Shown: positions 7,079 through 13,809 of the stretch, in pieces
How the letters are laid out: each line of letters begins with the position of its first letter
How positions within the stretch are numbered: the first letter of the stretch is position 1
From: Hyphococcus sp.
GTDB taxonomy: Bacteria; Pseudomonadota; Alphaproteobacteria; Caulobacterales; Parvularculaceae
Length of the DNA: 21,003 nucleotides
Direction: 5' to 3'
Assembly: GCA_021604585.1 (NCBI GenBank)
Contig: BQJG01000056.1
Span: 1 to 21,003, forward strand
Made by a program: the position numbers and the translations under genes
The notes under the pieces: generated by a model
What the model saw: only the letters and a program-made list of their open reading frames with translations
Databases searched by the model: none
What the model was told of the DNA's origin: nothing

Positions 7079-8452
7079 TTGGCCCAACAGAGAATTTTCG
7101 CGAAGGAAGTCCTGACCCCCGAGGGCTGGCGGCGGGACCAGACCGTCGAGATCGACGCCGCAGGGCGCATCGCCGCCATAAGCCACGGGGCCAGCAATGC
7201 CGACATTTCGGTCGGCGCGCTCCTGCCCGCGCCGGGCAACGCCCATTCGCATTCCTTCCAGCGGGCGATGGCGGGCCTCACCGAATATCGCGGCGCAAAG
7301 AATCCGCGCGATGATTTCTGGACCTGGCGCGCGCTGATGTATCATTTCGTCGAGCGTCTGACGCCGGACGATATCGAAGCTATCGCTGCGCAGGTGCAGA
7401 TGGAAATGCTCGAAGCGGGCTTCGCCGCGATTGGCGAGTTTCATTATCTGCATCATCAGGCGGACGGAACGCCTTACGACAATCCCGGCGAACTCGCCGA
7501 CCGCATTTTCGCCGCCGCCAAAAACACAGGCATCGGCTACACGCACCTTCCCGTTCTTTACATGCGCGGCGGCATGGACGGCCGCGCTCTCGCCGGCGGT
7601 CAGCGCCGCTTCGGCTGCACGCTCAACCAGTTCGCCGGGCTGATCGAGGCCGCCAATAATTCCTTGAACGCAATGCCTGCGGACGCACAACTTGGCGTCG
7701 CGCCGCATTCGCTGCGCGCGGTCGACAAGGAAGCGCTTGCTTTCGCCGCCTCGCTCAACCCGCAAGCGCCAGTGCATATTCACGCGGCGGAACAAATCGG
7801 CGAAGTCGATGAAGCGATAACGCATCTCGGCGCGCGGCCGGTGGAATGGCTGCTCAACAACGCCAACATCGACCATCGCTGGGTGCTGGTGCACGCGACG
7901 CAGATGACCGACAGCGAAATCAACAATGTCGCCAAGTCCGGCGCGGTCATCGCCGCCTGCCCGATCACCGAATCCAATCTCGGCGACGGAATTCTCGAGG
8001 CGCGGAAATATCTTTCCGCCGGCGGGCGCATGGCCATCGGATCGGATTCCAATATCCGCATTTCTCTGGCCGAAGAATTGCGTACGATCGAACATTCGCA
8101 ACGCTTGCGAGATCGTGAACGCGCGGTACTGGCGACCGCCGACAAATCCTGCGGCCGCGCGATGCTGGAACAGACCGTAAGCGGCGGCGCGCAGGCATTG
8201 GCCCGCGACGCCGGTCGCATTGAGGCCGGCGCGCTCGCCGATCTCTTTGCGCTCGATGTGGACGATCCGGTGATCTCCGGGCTTTCCGGCGACCGCGCGC
8301 TCGATGCGTGGGTGTTCGCCGGCGGCGACGCACAAGTCAGCGATGTCTGGGCGGCGGGGCGTCATGTGGTGAAGGACAGGCGCCACATCAAACGCGAAGC
8401 CATCGCTGCGCGCTTCAATAAAACTATGACTCGATTGCGGGCTGCCTTGTGA
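7079..8452 (+). CDS. hutF: Formimidoylglutamate deiminase (HutF)
   Basis: Hydrolyses N-formimino-L-glutamate to N-formylglutamate and ammonia, feeding HutG. It is an amidohydrolase-superfamily enzyme: the metal-binding H-x-H lies in PGNAHSHSFQRAMAGL, a further metal histidine in HIHAAEQ, and the catalytic aspartate in IGSDSNIRIS. I chose TTG 7079 (457 residues): it has GGGAG with 7-base spacing, family homology begins just after it (RIFAKEVLTPEGW), and the alternative ATG at 7052 sits inside the putative operator without a good ribosome site. The stop overlaps the hutC start (GTGA), so the two are coupled. The function is well supported; the exact start is moderately certain. Confidence 0.95.
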   Translation: MAQQRIFAKEVLTPEGWRRDQTVEIDAAGRIAAISHGASNADISVGALLPAPGNAHSHSFQRAMAGLTEYRGAKNPRDDFWTWRALMYHFVERLTPDDIEAIAAQVQMEMLEAGFAAIGEFHYLHHQADGTPYDNPGELADRIFAAAKNTGIGYTHLPVLYMRGGMDGRALAGGQRRFGCTLNQFAGLIEAANNSLNAMPADAQLGVAPHSLRAVDKEALAFAASLNPQAPVHIHAAEQIGEVDEAITHLGARPVEWLLNNANIDHRWVLVHATQMTDSEINNVAKSGAVIAACPITESNLGDGILEARKYLSAGGRMAIGSDSNIRISLAEELRTIEHSQRLRDRERAVLATADKSCGRAMLEQTVSGGAQALARDAGRIEAGALADLFALDVDDPVISGLSGDRALDAWVFAGGDAQVSDVWAAGRHVVKDRRHIKREAIAARFNKTMTRLRAAL

Positions 8453-9141
8453 GTGAACGCAATCATCATTCCATTCGCGAGGCGATCCGCGAACGCATTG
8501 CATCGGGCGAATGGCCGCCCGGCTCGCTGATGACGCGCGAAGTCGGTCTCGCGGAAGAATATCAATGCTCGCGCACCACGGTGAACCGCGCGCTGCAAAC
8601 GCTCGCCGAAGACGGGCTCATCGAGCGCAAGCGCCGCGCCGGCACACGCGTTAAGGACCTGCCGACCAAACGCGCGCAGTTCGACATCCCGATTATCCGC
8701 CACGAGGTCGAGGCGACGGGTCGCGCCTATCGCGCCCATGTGATGTCGCGCGAAGTCACCGCCGCGCCGGATTTTGTCGCCGCGCGTCTGCATTTGAAAA
8801 CCGGCGCCAAAGTCCTGCGCCTGCAGACCGTGCATCTGGCGGCGGGTCATCCGCACGCCTTTGAAGACCGCTGGGTCAATCTCGACGCGGCGCCGGGCAT
8901 TCTCGACGCGCCGCTGGACAAAGTCAGCGCCAATGAATGGCTGTTGCGGCAGGTGCCCTATTCCAGCGGCGACGTGACGTTTTCAGCGAGCCCCGCCGGC
9001 GCCATGGAAGCGGCGGCGCTCGAAGCGCGCGAGGGCGACGCGCTGTTCACCATCGACCGCACCACCTGGAATGAAGGGCGCTACATCACCACGATGAAGC
9101 TCTATTACCGCCCGGGCCACAAGCTGCAGACGCGGCTTTAG
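8449..9141 (+). CDS. hutC: GntR-family histidine-utilization repressor (HutC)
   Basis: A transcriptional regulator of the GntR family, HutC subfamily, that in studied relatives represses hut genes and is released by urocanate. The N-terminal winged helix occupies about residues 8-70 (IREAIRERIASGEWPPG, then CSRTTVNRALQTLAEDGLIERKRRAGTRV). A UTRA ligand-binding domain follows from about residue 85 to the end, with family-typical VLRLQTVHLAAGHPHAFEDRWVNL and FTIDRTTWNEGRYITTMKLYY. The start is GTG 8449, overlapping the hutF stop by four bases. Length (230) is normal. Gene position, subfamily and a matching palindrome in the hutH-hutF gap all support the assignment. Confidence 0.93.
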   Translation: MSERNHHSIREAIRERIASGEWPPGSLMTREVGLAEEYQCSRTTVNRALQTLAEDGLIERKRRAGTRVKDLPTKRAQFDIPIIRHEVEATGRAYRAHVMSREVTAAPDFVAARLHLKTGAKVLRLQTVHLAAGHPHAFEDRWVNLDAAPGILDAPLDKVSANEWLLRQVPYSSGDVTFSASPAGAMEAAALEAREGDALFTIDRTTWNEGRYITTMKLYYRPGHKLQTRL

Positions 9142-9175
9142 CCGCAAGTCGAACAAGCGATATTTGAATTAAATT

Positions 9176-9252
9176 TGGTAGCGGGAGGCAGATTTGAACT
9201 GCCGACCTCAGGGTTATGAATCCTGCGCTCTCACCAACTGAGCTACCCCGCC
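9176..9252 (-). tRNA. tRNA-Met (CAT), elongator type
   Basis: A full cloverleaf can be read on the minus strand: acceptor GGCGGGG, D-arm GCTC-AGTTGGTGA-GAGC, anticodon loop TTCATAA with CAT, T-arm GGCAG-TTCAAAT-CTGCC, and an encoded CCA at 9178-9176. The acceptor closes with G1-U72 and G7-U66 wobble pairs, so it is not the initiator (which would have a C1 mismatch). The anticodon stem CAGGA/CCCTG has one A-C mismatch at its base (31-39). tRNA-Ile with lysidine also shows CAT, but the body matches alphaproteobacterial elongator tRNA-Met. Confidence 0.95.
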
Positions 9253-9542
9253 CCAAAAGGCGTCCGGCGAGAACGAAGCTGGTTCGGGGCCTCGCCGGGA
9301 GCCGTGGTCTATAGCCGGGGCTGAACAGAGGGGCAAGGCCATTTCACCCCGATTTTCCGCAGCGCCGTAGGGGCCGCCTACCGTTGCCGTCACCTAGCTC
9401 CACCGCACTTCAGCTTAAGGATGGCCGGAGCCTAAAACACGGCGAGCGGAGTGGAGCGTCTGCAGCGCTTAGCAGCAGTCTTTGATAATCTCTGAGGCGC
9501 AACCAGGCAGGCAACATGCCTCCTCTCGCAGGGAAAAAGTTC
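9253..9542. other. Gene-free stretch between tRNA-Met and secreted-protein gene
   Basis: No convincing gene. Next to the tRNA, 8-bp arms CCGGCGAG (9264-9271) and CTCGCCGG (9291-9298) enclose an inner GAAC/GTTC pair, giving a nested hairpin in the tRNA 5' leader. A TATAGA sequence on the minus strand near 9310 is a possible -10 box for the tRNA. The rest, up to the plus-strand gene at 9543, presumably holds that gene's promoter, which I cannot place. Confidence 0.5.
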
Positions 9543-10154
9543 ATGAAGCTAAAACGGCGCGCCTTCGGCAAGAGAATTGCTGTCTCCATATTCTTGATCG
9601 CCCTTCCGGCAACAGCCTTTGCGAGCGAGGCTGGCAAATCCCTGAAGGTCGCAACAGACAGCGGCGACATGCGCGATCCGCGCGCCGCAGCGGCGCTGGA
9701 AAAGCTCGAGTTTCTGTTGGGCGATTGGGACATCGCGAGCAGCTATGCGCTCGCTGACGGATCTTCCGTGCAATCGCAAGCAAGGATGAATGGGCATTTC
9801 ACCATGGGCGGGTTCGCCATCGAGACGCAAAGCGTGCATTCCTCTCTAAGTAATCCGAACAACGACATCTTTGTCAGCGCACATATCTATATGGTGCATC
9901 CTAAAACCGGAAAAATAGCCGCTGTCGCGATCAACACGCTTGGCAACCGCAAATTCAACGACGGTGAATTCACCCAAGGCGACTTCACCGTCATCGCATC
10001 AGGCGAAATGTTTAACGGCAGCGATCACATTGAACGCACCAGATACTTCAATATCGCTGAGGATCGATTTGAGACGGCGTCAGAGGTTTCCGAAGATGGC
10101 GGGAAAACATGGCGTGACGGCGGATATTCTTCTGTCTTCACGCGAGCCAAATAG
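9543..10154 (+). CDS. Secreted protein of unknown function, DUF1579/lipocalin-like
   Basis: Function unknown. ATG 9543 gives a standard signal peptide (MKLKRRAFGKRIAVSIFLIALP, cleavage near AFASEA) and is preceded by an AGGGA ribosome site; the longer frame from 9516 adds nine residues before the charged N-region and is less likely. The mature protein (about 175 residues) has EFLLGDWDIASSYALADGS, then a GHFTMGGFAIET strand, an HPKTGKIAAVAI segment, a GDFTVIASGE strand and a C-terminal SEDGGKTWRDGGYSSVFTR. This pattern is that of DUF1579-type small beta-barrels and is close to the protein at 989-1594, so I regard them as paralogues. It stands alone on the plus strand and converges with the oxidoreductase gene 9 bp away. 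Confidence 0.8.
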   Translation: MKLKRRAFGKRIAVSIFLIALPATAFASEAGKSLKVATDSGDMRDPRAAAALEKLEFLLGDWDIASSYALADGSSVQSQARMNGHFTMGGFAIETQSVHSSLSNPNNDIFVSAHIYMVHPKTGKIAAVAINTLGNRKFNDGEFTQGDFTVIASGEMFNGSDHIERTRYFNIAEDRFETASEVSEDGGKTWRDGGYSSVFTRAK

Positions 10155-10163
10155 ACCTGCGCC

Positions 10164-11267
10164 TTACCGCATTAACGCCGCTGCGTGATCGGCCACCGCG
10201 AGGCATGTGGTGAGACCTGGCGATTCAATGCCGTAAAGTCCGAGATAATGCGGAACCCCGTGATCGGCCGTGGTTGAGAACAGGAAGTCTCCTTCCTCGC
10301 CTGGTCCTTTCAGTTTCGGGCGGATGCCGGCGTAACCGGGCTGAAGTTTGGCGGCGTCAATATCGGGCCAGAATTTGCGCGCGGCTGCAGCGAAAGCGTC
10401 GCGGCGTGACGGGTCCACAGAATAGTCCGTATTCGTATCGATGAACGCAATGTCCGGGCCGAGTTTGCCTTGCCCGCCAAGATCGCGCGTATAATGAACG
10501 CCCTGACTGTCCGGCGACGGCAACGGATAAATCAGGCGCGAAAACGGCGCCTTGCCGGCGTAAGTGAAATACTGACCCTTGCCGTATTTCAACTGCGGAA
10601 TGGTCGCATCGGGAATGCCGGCAATCAGGCGCGCCACGCGGTCGGACCAGAGCCCGGCGCAGTTCACCACCGTTTTCGCTTTCAGCGTGATCGGATCAAC
10701 GCCGCCAATGTCGAGTTCAATGCCGTCCGCAAAAACATGCCCCGACAACACTGGAGAGGCGAGCGCCAGCGCGCCGCCTTTGTCTTCAATCTCACCAACC
10801 AGCGCCAGCATCAATCCGTGACTATCGACAATTCCCGATGACGGCGAGACGATCGCGCCGTCGCAATAAAGCCCCGGCTCCATGGCGCGGGCCGCCGCGC
10901 CATTGACGATCACGAGATCGCTGACGCCGTTTTTCTCGGCGTTGGCTTTCAGGCCGTGCAGGCCGGTAATCTCTTTGTCACCAATGGCGACCAACAATTT
11001 CCCGCAGCGCGCATGACTGACATTGTGTTCTTTGCAGAACGCGTAAAGCGCGTCGCGCCCCTTAACGGCGAGCGAAGCGCGCATACCGCCAGGTTTGTAT
11101 TGAATGCCGGCGTGAATGACTTCGGAATTGCGCGCCGAGGTTTCCTCGCCGAAGGCTGCGTTTTTTTCGACGACAATGACTTCGCGCCCAGCGCGTCCCA
11201 GAGCGCGCGCCACGGCAAGGCCGATGACGCCCGCGCCGATGACAATAGCGTCGACGCGCTCAGTCAC
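10164..11267 (-). CDS. FAD-dependent oxidoreductase, L-2-hydroxyglutarate oxidase/dehydrogenase-like
   Basis: A flavoprotein of the D-amino-acid-oxidase (DAO) fold. The N-terminal dinucleotide-binding motif is VIGAGVIGLAVARAL (Gly11, Gly13, Gly16), ending in an acidic residue in VVVEKN. The segment TSARNSEVIHAGIQYKPGGMRA is typical of the L-2-hydroxyglutarate oxidase (LhgO/L2HGDH) branch, as is the C-terminal GIRPKLKGPGEEGDF followed by GLYGIESPGLTTCLAVADH. The likely reaction is oxidation of L-2-hydroxyglutarate to 2-oxoglutarate with electrons to the quinone pool, but the substrate is inferred from family only. At 367 residues it is close to the family's lower end. Its ATG at 11267 overlaps the upstream GNAT gene by 8 bp; it is the last gene of the mnmA operon. 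Confidence 0.87.
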   Translation of the reverse strand: MTERVDAIVIGAGVIGLAVARALGRAGREVIVVEKNAAFGEETSARNSEVIHAGIQYKPGGMRASLAVKGRDALYAFCKEHNVSHARCGKLLVAIGDKEITGLHGLKANAEKNGVSDLVIVNGAAARAMEPGLYCDGAIVSPSSGIVDSHGLMLALVGEIEDKGGALALASPVLSGHVFADGIELDIGGVDPITLKAKTVVNCAGLWSDRVARLIAGIPDATIPQLKYGKGQYFTYAGKAPFSRLIYPLPSPDSQGVHYTRDLGGQGKLGPDIAFIDTNTDYSVDPSRRDAFAAAARKFWPDIDAAKLQPGYAGIRPKLKGPGEEGDFLFSTTADHGVPHYLGLYGIESPGLTTCLAVADHAAALMR

Positions 11268-11733
11268 GATGCGAAAGCCGCATGCGAATCACCACTTCGC
11301 CAAGCGGTTCAAAAGTCGAGCGGCTTATTTCTTTAAAGCCATTGCGTTCATAAAATGGGCGGCCGATAGGGTTTTTCTCAAACACTTCGACTTCAAGCGA
11401 TTCATGAATGGCTGCGGGAATATCAAGCAATGCGCGACCGACGCCCTTGTGATGATAAGCCGGATCAACAAAGATCGCGCCAACCTCGTTGCCCATCATG
11501 GAGATGAAGCCGACAAGCTTGCCGCCAATGAGTGCGATATCTGTGACCGTATTGGGAAGATATTTCTGCGCAACGGAAATGCGTTGCTCGGCAATAAACT
11601 CGTCAGACATAAAAGGATGCGCGAGACGCGAGGCGGCTTCCCAAGCATCAAGCAACGCAATCAAGTCGTCAGGGTGATAGGGCCTAACTTCGATCAGCGA
11701 GTGCGGTTTTTCTAATCCGTCGTCGCGACCCAT
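11260..11733 (-). CDS. GNAT-family N-acetyltransferase
   Basis: A 157-residue single-domain acetyltransferase. The acetyl-CoA binding motif A is visible as AIFVDPAYHHKGVGRALL (H-H-K-G-V-G-R-A), preceded by strands IALIGGKLVGFISM and followed by LEVEVFEKNPIGRPFYERNGFKE, the usual motif B with the N-x-x-x-x-x-F-Y pattern. The substrate is not predictable. ATG 11733 overlaps the end of the YkgJ-like gene by 22 bp, and its stop overlaps the oxidoreductase start by 8 bp, so it is firmly inside the operon. The first 14 residues are variable and no better start was seen. Confidence 0.88.
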   Translation of the reverse strand: MGRDDGLEKPHSLIEVRPYHPDDLIALLDAWEAASRLAHPFMSDEFIAEQRISVAQKYLPNTVTDIALIGGKLVGFISMMGNEVGAIFVDPAYHHKGVGRALLDIPAAIHESLEVEVFEKNPIGRPFYERNGFKEISRSTFEPLGEVVIRMRLSHRD

Positions 11734-12080
11734 GTCGGATCATCCTGAACTTCGCGTTCCCACTTTAGGAACTCGTAATAGCCGCATCGCTTTTGCGTCG
11801 GAAATTCGCGGCAGATTTTCATGCGGCCTTCATAGATCGTGCAGTTGCGCGTTTTCTGATCGAGGAACATGCAGGCGGTGATGAAATGCTCGTCGTCGGA
11901 ATGACGGATGACTCGCGGATTTTCCTTGTCGCCTTTTTTGGTGAATTTCTTCTCGGCTTTTTCCACGCTGATGCCGTGATATTTGGCGAGACGTTTCAAA
12001 TCCGTCTTGTTCACGGGAATGTGGGTGTAGGTGCAGCAATAAGCCGTACATTTCACACAGTCATAGAGTTTCTTGGTCAT
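11712..12080 (-). CDS. YkgJ-family cysteine-cluster protein
   Basis: A 122-residue protein of the YkgJ/UPF0153 type, thought to bind zinc or an iron-sulfur cluster. Eight cysteines occur in the family spacing: Cys8, Cys11, Cys15 and Cys16 in YDCVKCTAYCC at the N-terminus; Cys70 in ITACMFLD; Cys79 in NCTIYEGRMKICREFP with Cys89; and Cys98 in KRCGYYEF. The middle is lysine-rich (KAEKKFTKKGDKENPR). The biochemical role of the family is not established. It sits between two GNAT acetyltransferases: 18 bp after the upstream one and overlapping the downstream one by 22 bp. ATG 12080 has a weak GGGTGAT ribosome site. Confidence 0.9.
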   Translation of the reverse strand: MTKKLYDCVKCTAYCCTYTHIPVNKTDLKRLAKYHGISVEKAEKKFTKKGDKENPRVIRHSDDEHFITACMFLDQKTRNCTIYEGRMKICREFPTQKRCGYYEFLKWEREVQDDPTWVATTD

Positions 12081-12098
12081 ATCACCCGTCCACGCGCT

Positions 12099-12536
12099 TC
12101 ATACATCAATCCGGTAGTGAACGAAGTCGCTTAAGGTTGCAACCTTATCATATAGTTTACGCGCGGTTTCATTGCCTTTGTCGGTGTGCCAGTAGACGCG
12201 CGACAAGCCCCGGTTTTTGGCCTCTTTACGAACGGCATCGATCAACGCCCGGCCGGCGCCGCTGCCGCGCGCATGCGCATCGACATAAAGGTCTTCAAGA
12301 TAGCAATATCCTGTCTGCGACCAGGTCGATGGATGCGGCAAGCCATGAACAAAGCCGATAGTCTCGCCGTCTTTCTCGGCGATAAATGCGAAGTAAGGTT
12401 CGCCCTTCATCAAGCTTGCAAACAGTTTATCCGCATGTGCTTGCGGCAGCTCGACTTTATAGAAGTCGAGATAAGCCTTCCACATGCGCCGCCATTGCGC
12501 TTCATCGTTCTGGTTGATTGGGCGGATGGTGGTCAC
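12099..12536 (-). CDS. GNAT-family N-acetyltransferase
   Basis: A 145-residue acetyltransferase starting at GTG 12536, which overlaps the mnmA stop in a GTGA arrangement; the longer frame to 12626 would lie entirely within mnmA and is not credible. The domain begins at once (TTIRPINQNDEAQWRRMWKAYL). Motif A is YLEDLYVDAHARGSGAGRALI (R-G-S-G-A-G-R), followed by SRVYWHTDKGNETARKLYDKV. The YWHTDKGNETARKLYDK pattern is shared with the small-molecule or amine-acetylating GNATs, but the substrate cannot be inferred. It is 18 bp upstream of the YkgJ-like gene. Confidence 0.88.
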   Translation of the reverse strand: MTTIRPINQNDEAQWRRMWKAYLDFYKVELPQAHADKLFASLMKGEPYFAFIAEKDGETIGFVHGLPHPSTWSQTGYCYLEDLYVDAHARGSGAGRALIDAVRKEAKNRGLSRVYWHTDKGNETARKLYDKVATLSDFVHYRIDV

Positions 12537-13717
12537 GCCGCCGCCCCGATCGCCGCCTTGGTCGCAGCGATCCAGCCGCCGCCAAGCACGCGGCTGTTTT
12601 CCACATCTGGCGAATAAAAGACGCAAGCTTGTCCGGGCGCGACACCTTCTTCCGGCTCCGTCAGATCCACCGCCCAGCCGGTCGGGCCGGCGCCGTCCCA
12701 GACCAGCCGCGCCGGCGCGGGCGGACGCGTGGAGCGGACTTTGACGGCAATCTCTGCGCCTGAACGCACCGCCGCTTCGCCTTCGCCGTCGCCGAGCCAG
12801 GTGACGTCTTTCAGATGGATACGCGAGACCATCAGCGCTTCGCGCGGGCCGACGATCACTTGCCGGTTGTCAGCGTCGAGGCGCACCACATAAAGCGGGT
12901 CGCCGGCCGCAACCCCGAGGCCGCGCCGTTGACCCACCGTGTAATGAATGACGCCCGCATGGCGCGCCAGCACCGTGCCGTCCACATGGATGATCTCGCC
13001 CGGTTCCGCAGCGCCGGGCCGCAAGCGCTCCACCACGGAGGCGTATTTGCCTTCCGGCACAAAACAAATGTCCTGGCTGTCCGGCTTGTCAGCCACGACC
13101 AGCCCAAGCTCGCTGGCGATGCGGCGCACTTCCGATTTTGGCATTTCGCCCAGCGGAAAGCGCAAAAAGTCGAGCTGTTCTTTCGTGGTCGAGAACAGGA
13201 AGTAACTTTGGTCTTTCGAAGCGTCATAGGCGCGGCGTAGTTCCGGCCCGTTCGGGCCTTCCACGCGGCGAATGTAATGACCCGTGACCATGGCCGCGCC
13301 GCCGAGATCGCGCGCAGTTTCCATCAGGTCTTTGAACTTTACCCTTTCGTTACAGCGCACACAGGGGATCGGCGTCGAACCCGCGAGATAGGTGTCGGCG
13401 AAGTCCTCCATCACCGCTTCGGAAAAACGGTTCTCGTAATCAAGAACATAATGCGGAAAGCCCATGGCTTCTGACACGCGGCGCGCGTCAGCAATATCCT
13501 GACCGGCGCAGCAGGCGCCTTTTTTCGCGATCGCGACGCCATGATCATAGAGTTGCAGGGTCACGCCCACGACATCATAGCCGGATAGCTTGGCCAGCGC
13601 CGCCGTCACCGAACTGTCGACGCCGCCGGACATAGCGACCACCACGCGCGAGCCTGCCGGCACGCCGAGGTCGATCCGTGGCGCGTCGATGGTCGATATG
13701 TCCAATAATTCACTCAT
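12533..13717 (-). CDS. mnmA: tRNA-specific 2-thiouridylase (MnmA)
   Basis: Thiolates U34 in the anticodon of tRNA-Glu, -Gln and -Lys, taking sulfur from a relay, in the cytoplasm. The N-terminal PP-loop that binds ATP is VVVAMSGGVDSSV (Ser30-Ser36). The two catalytic cysteines are seen in RCNERVKFK (Cys122) and DSQDICFV (Cys218); a further conserved block is VTGHYIRR. The C-terminal beta-barrel region contains HYTVGQRRGLGV and PGQACVFY. I chose ATG 13717 (394 residues). An in-frame TTG at 13741 would add eight residues; neither has a strong ribosome site, so the start is uncertain. It is the first gene of a minus-strand operon of five genes. An N-terminal extension of about 20 residues precedes the catalytic fold. 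Confidence 0.96.
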   Translation of the reverse strand: MSELLDISTIDAPRIDLGVPAGSRVVVAMSGGVDSSVTAALAKLSGYDVVGVTLQLYDHGVAIAKKGACCAGQDIADARRVSEAMGFPHYVLDYENRFSEAVMEDFADTYLAGSTPIPCVRCNERVKFKDLMETARDLGGAAMVTGHYIRRVEGPNGPELRRAYDASKDQSYFLFSTTKEQLDFLRFPLGEMPKSEVRRIASELGLVVADKPDSQDICFVPEGKYASVVERLRPGAAEPGEIIHVDGTVLARHAGVIHYTVGQRRGLGVAAGDPLYVVRLDADNRQVIVGPREALMVSRIHLKDVTWLGDGEGEAAVRSGAEIAVKVRSTRPPAPARLVWDGAGPTGWAVDLTEPEEGVAPGQACVFYSPDVENSRVLGGGWIAATKAAIGAAA

Positions 13718-13809
13718 CCGTCGCGTTACATAGGACTTCAAGGGCTTGAGGGCCAGCCCGCATCAAAATTGCATTAGCAGGCTTCCATGGACCCACGGCT
13801 GCGGTCTGT

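Noticed and set aside
7046..8503. A 485-codon open frame on the minus strand opposite hutF
   Set aside because: It is longer than HutF itself, but the plus strand shows all HutF motifs in order and overlaps correctly with hutC. The antisense protein has no family features; long antisense frames are common at this GC content.
12537..12626. 30-residue N-terminal extension of the GNAT gene
   Set aside because: It lies within mnmA; GTG 12536 in a GTGA overlap with the mnmA stop is the natural start.
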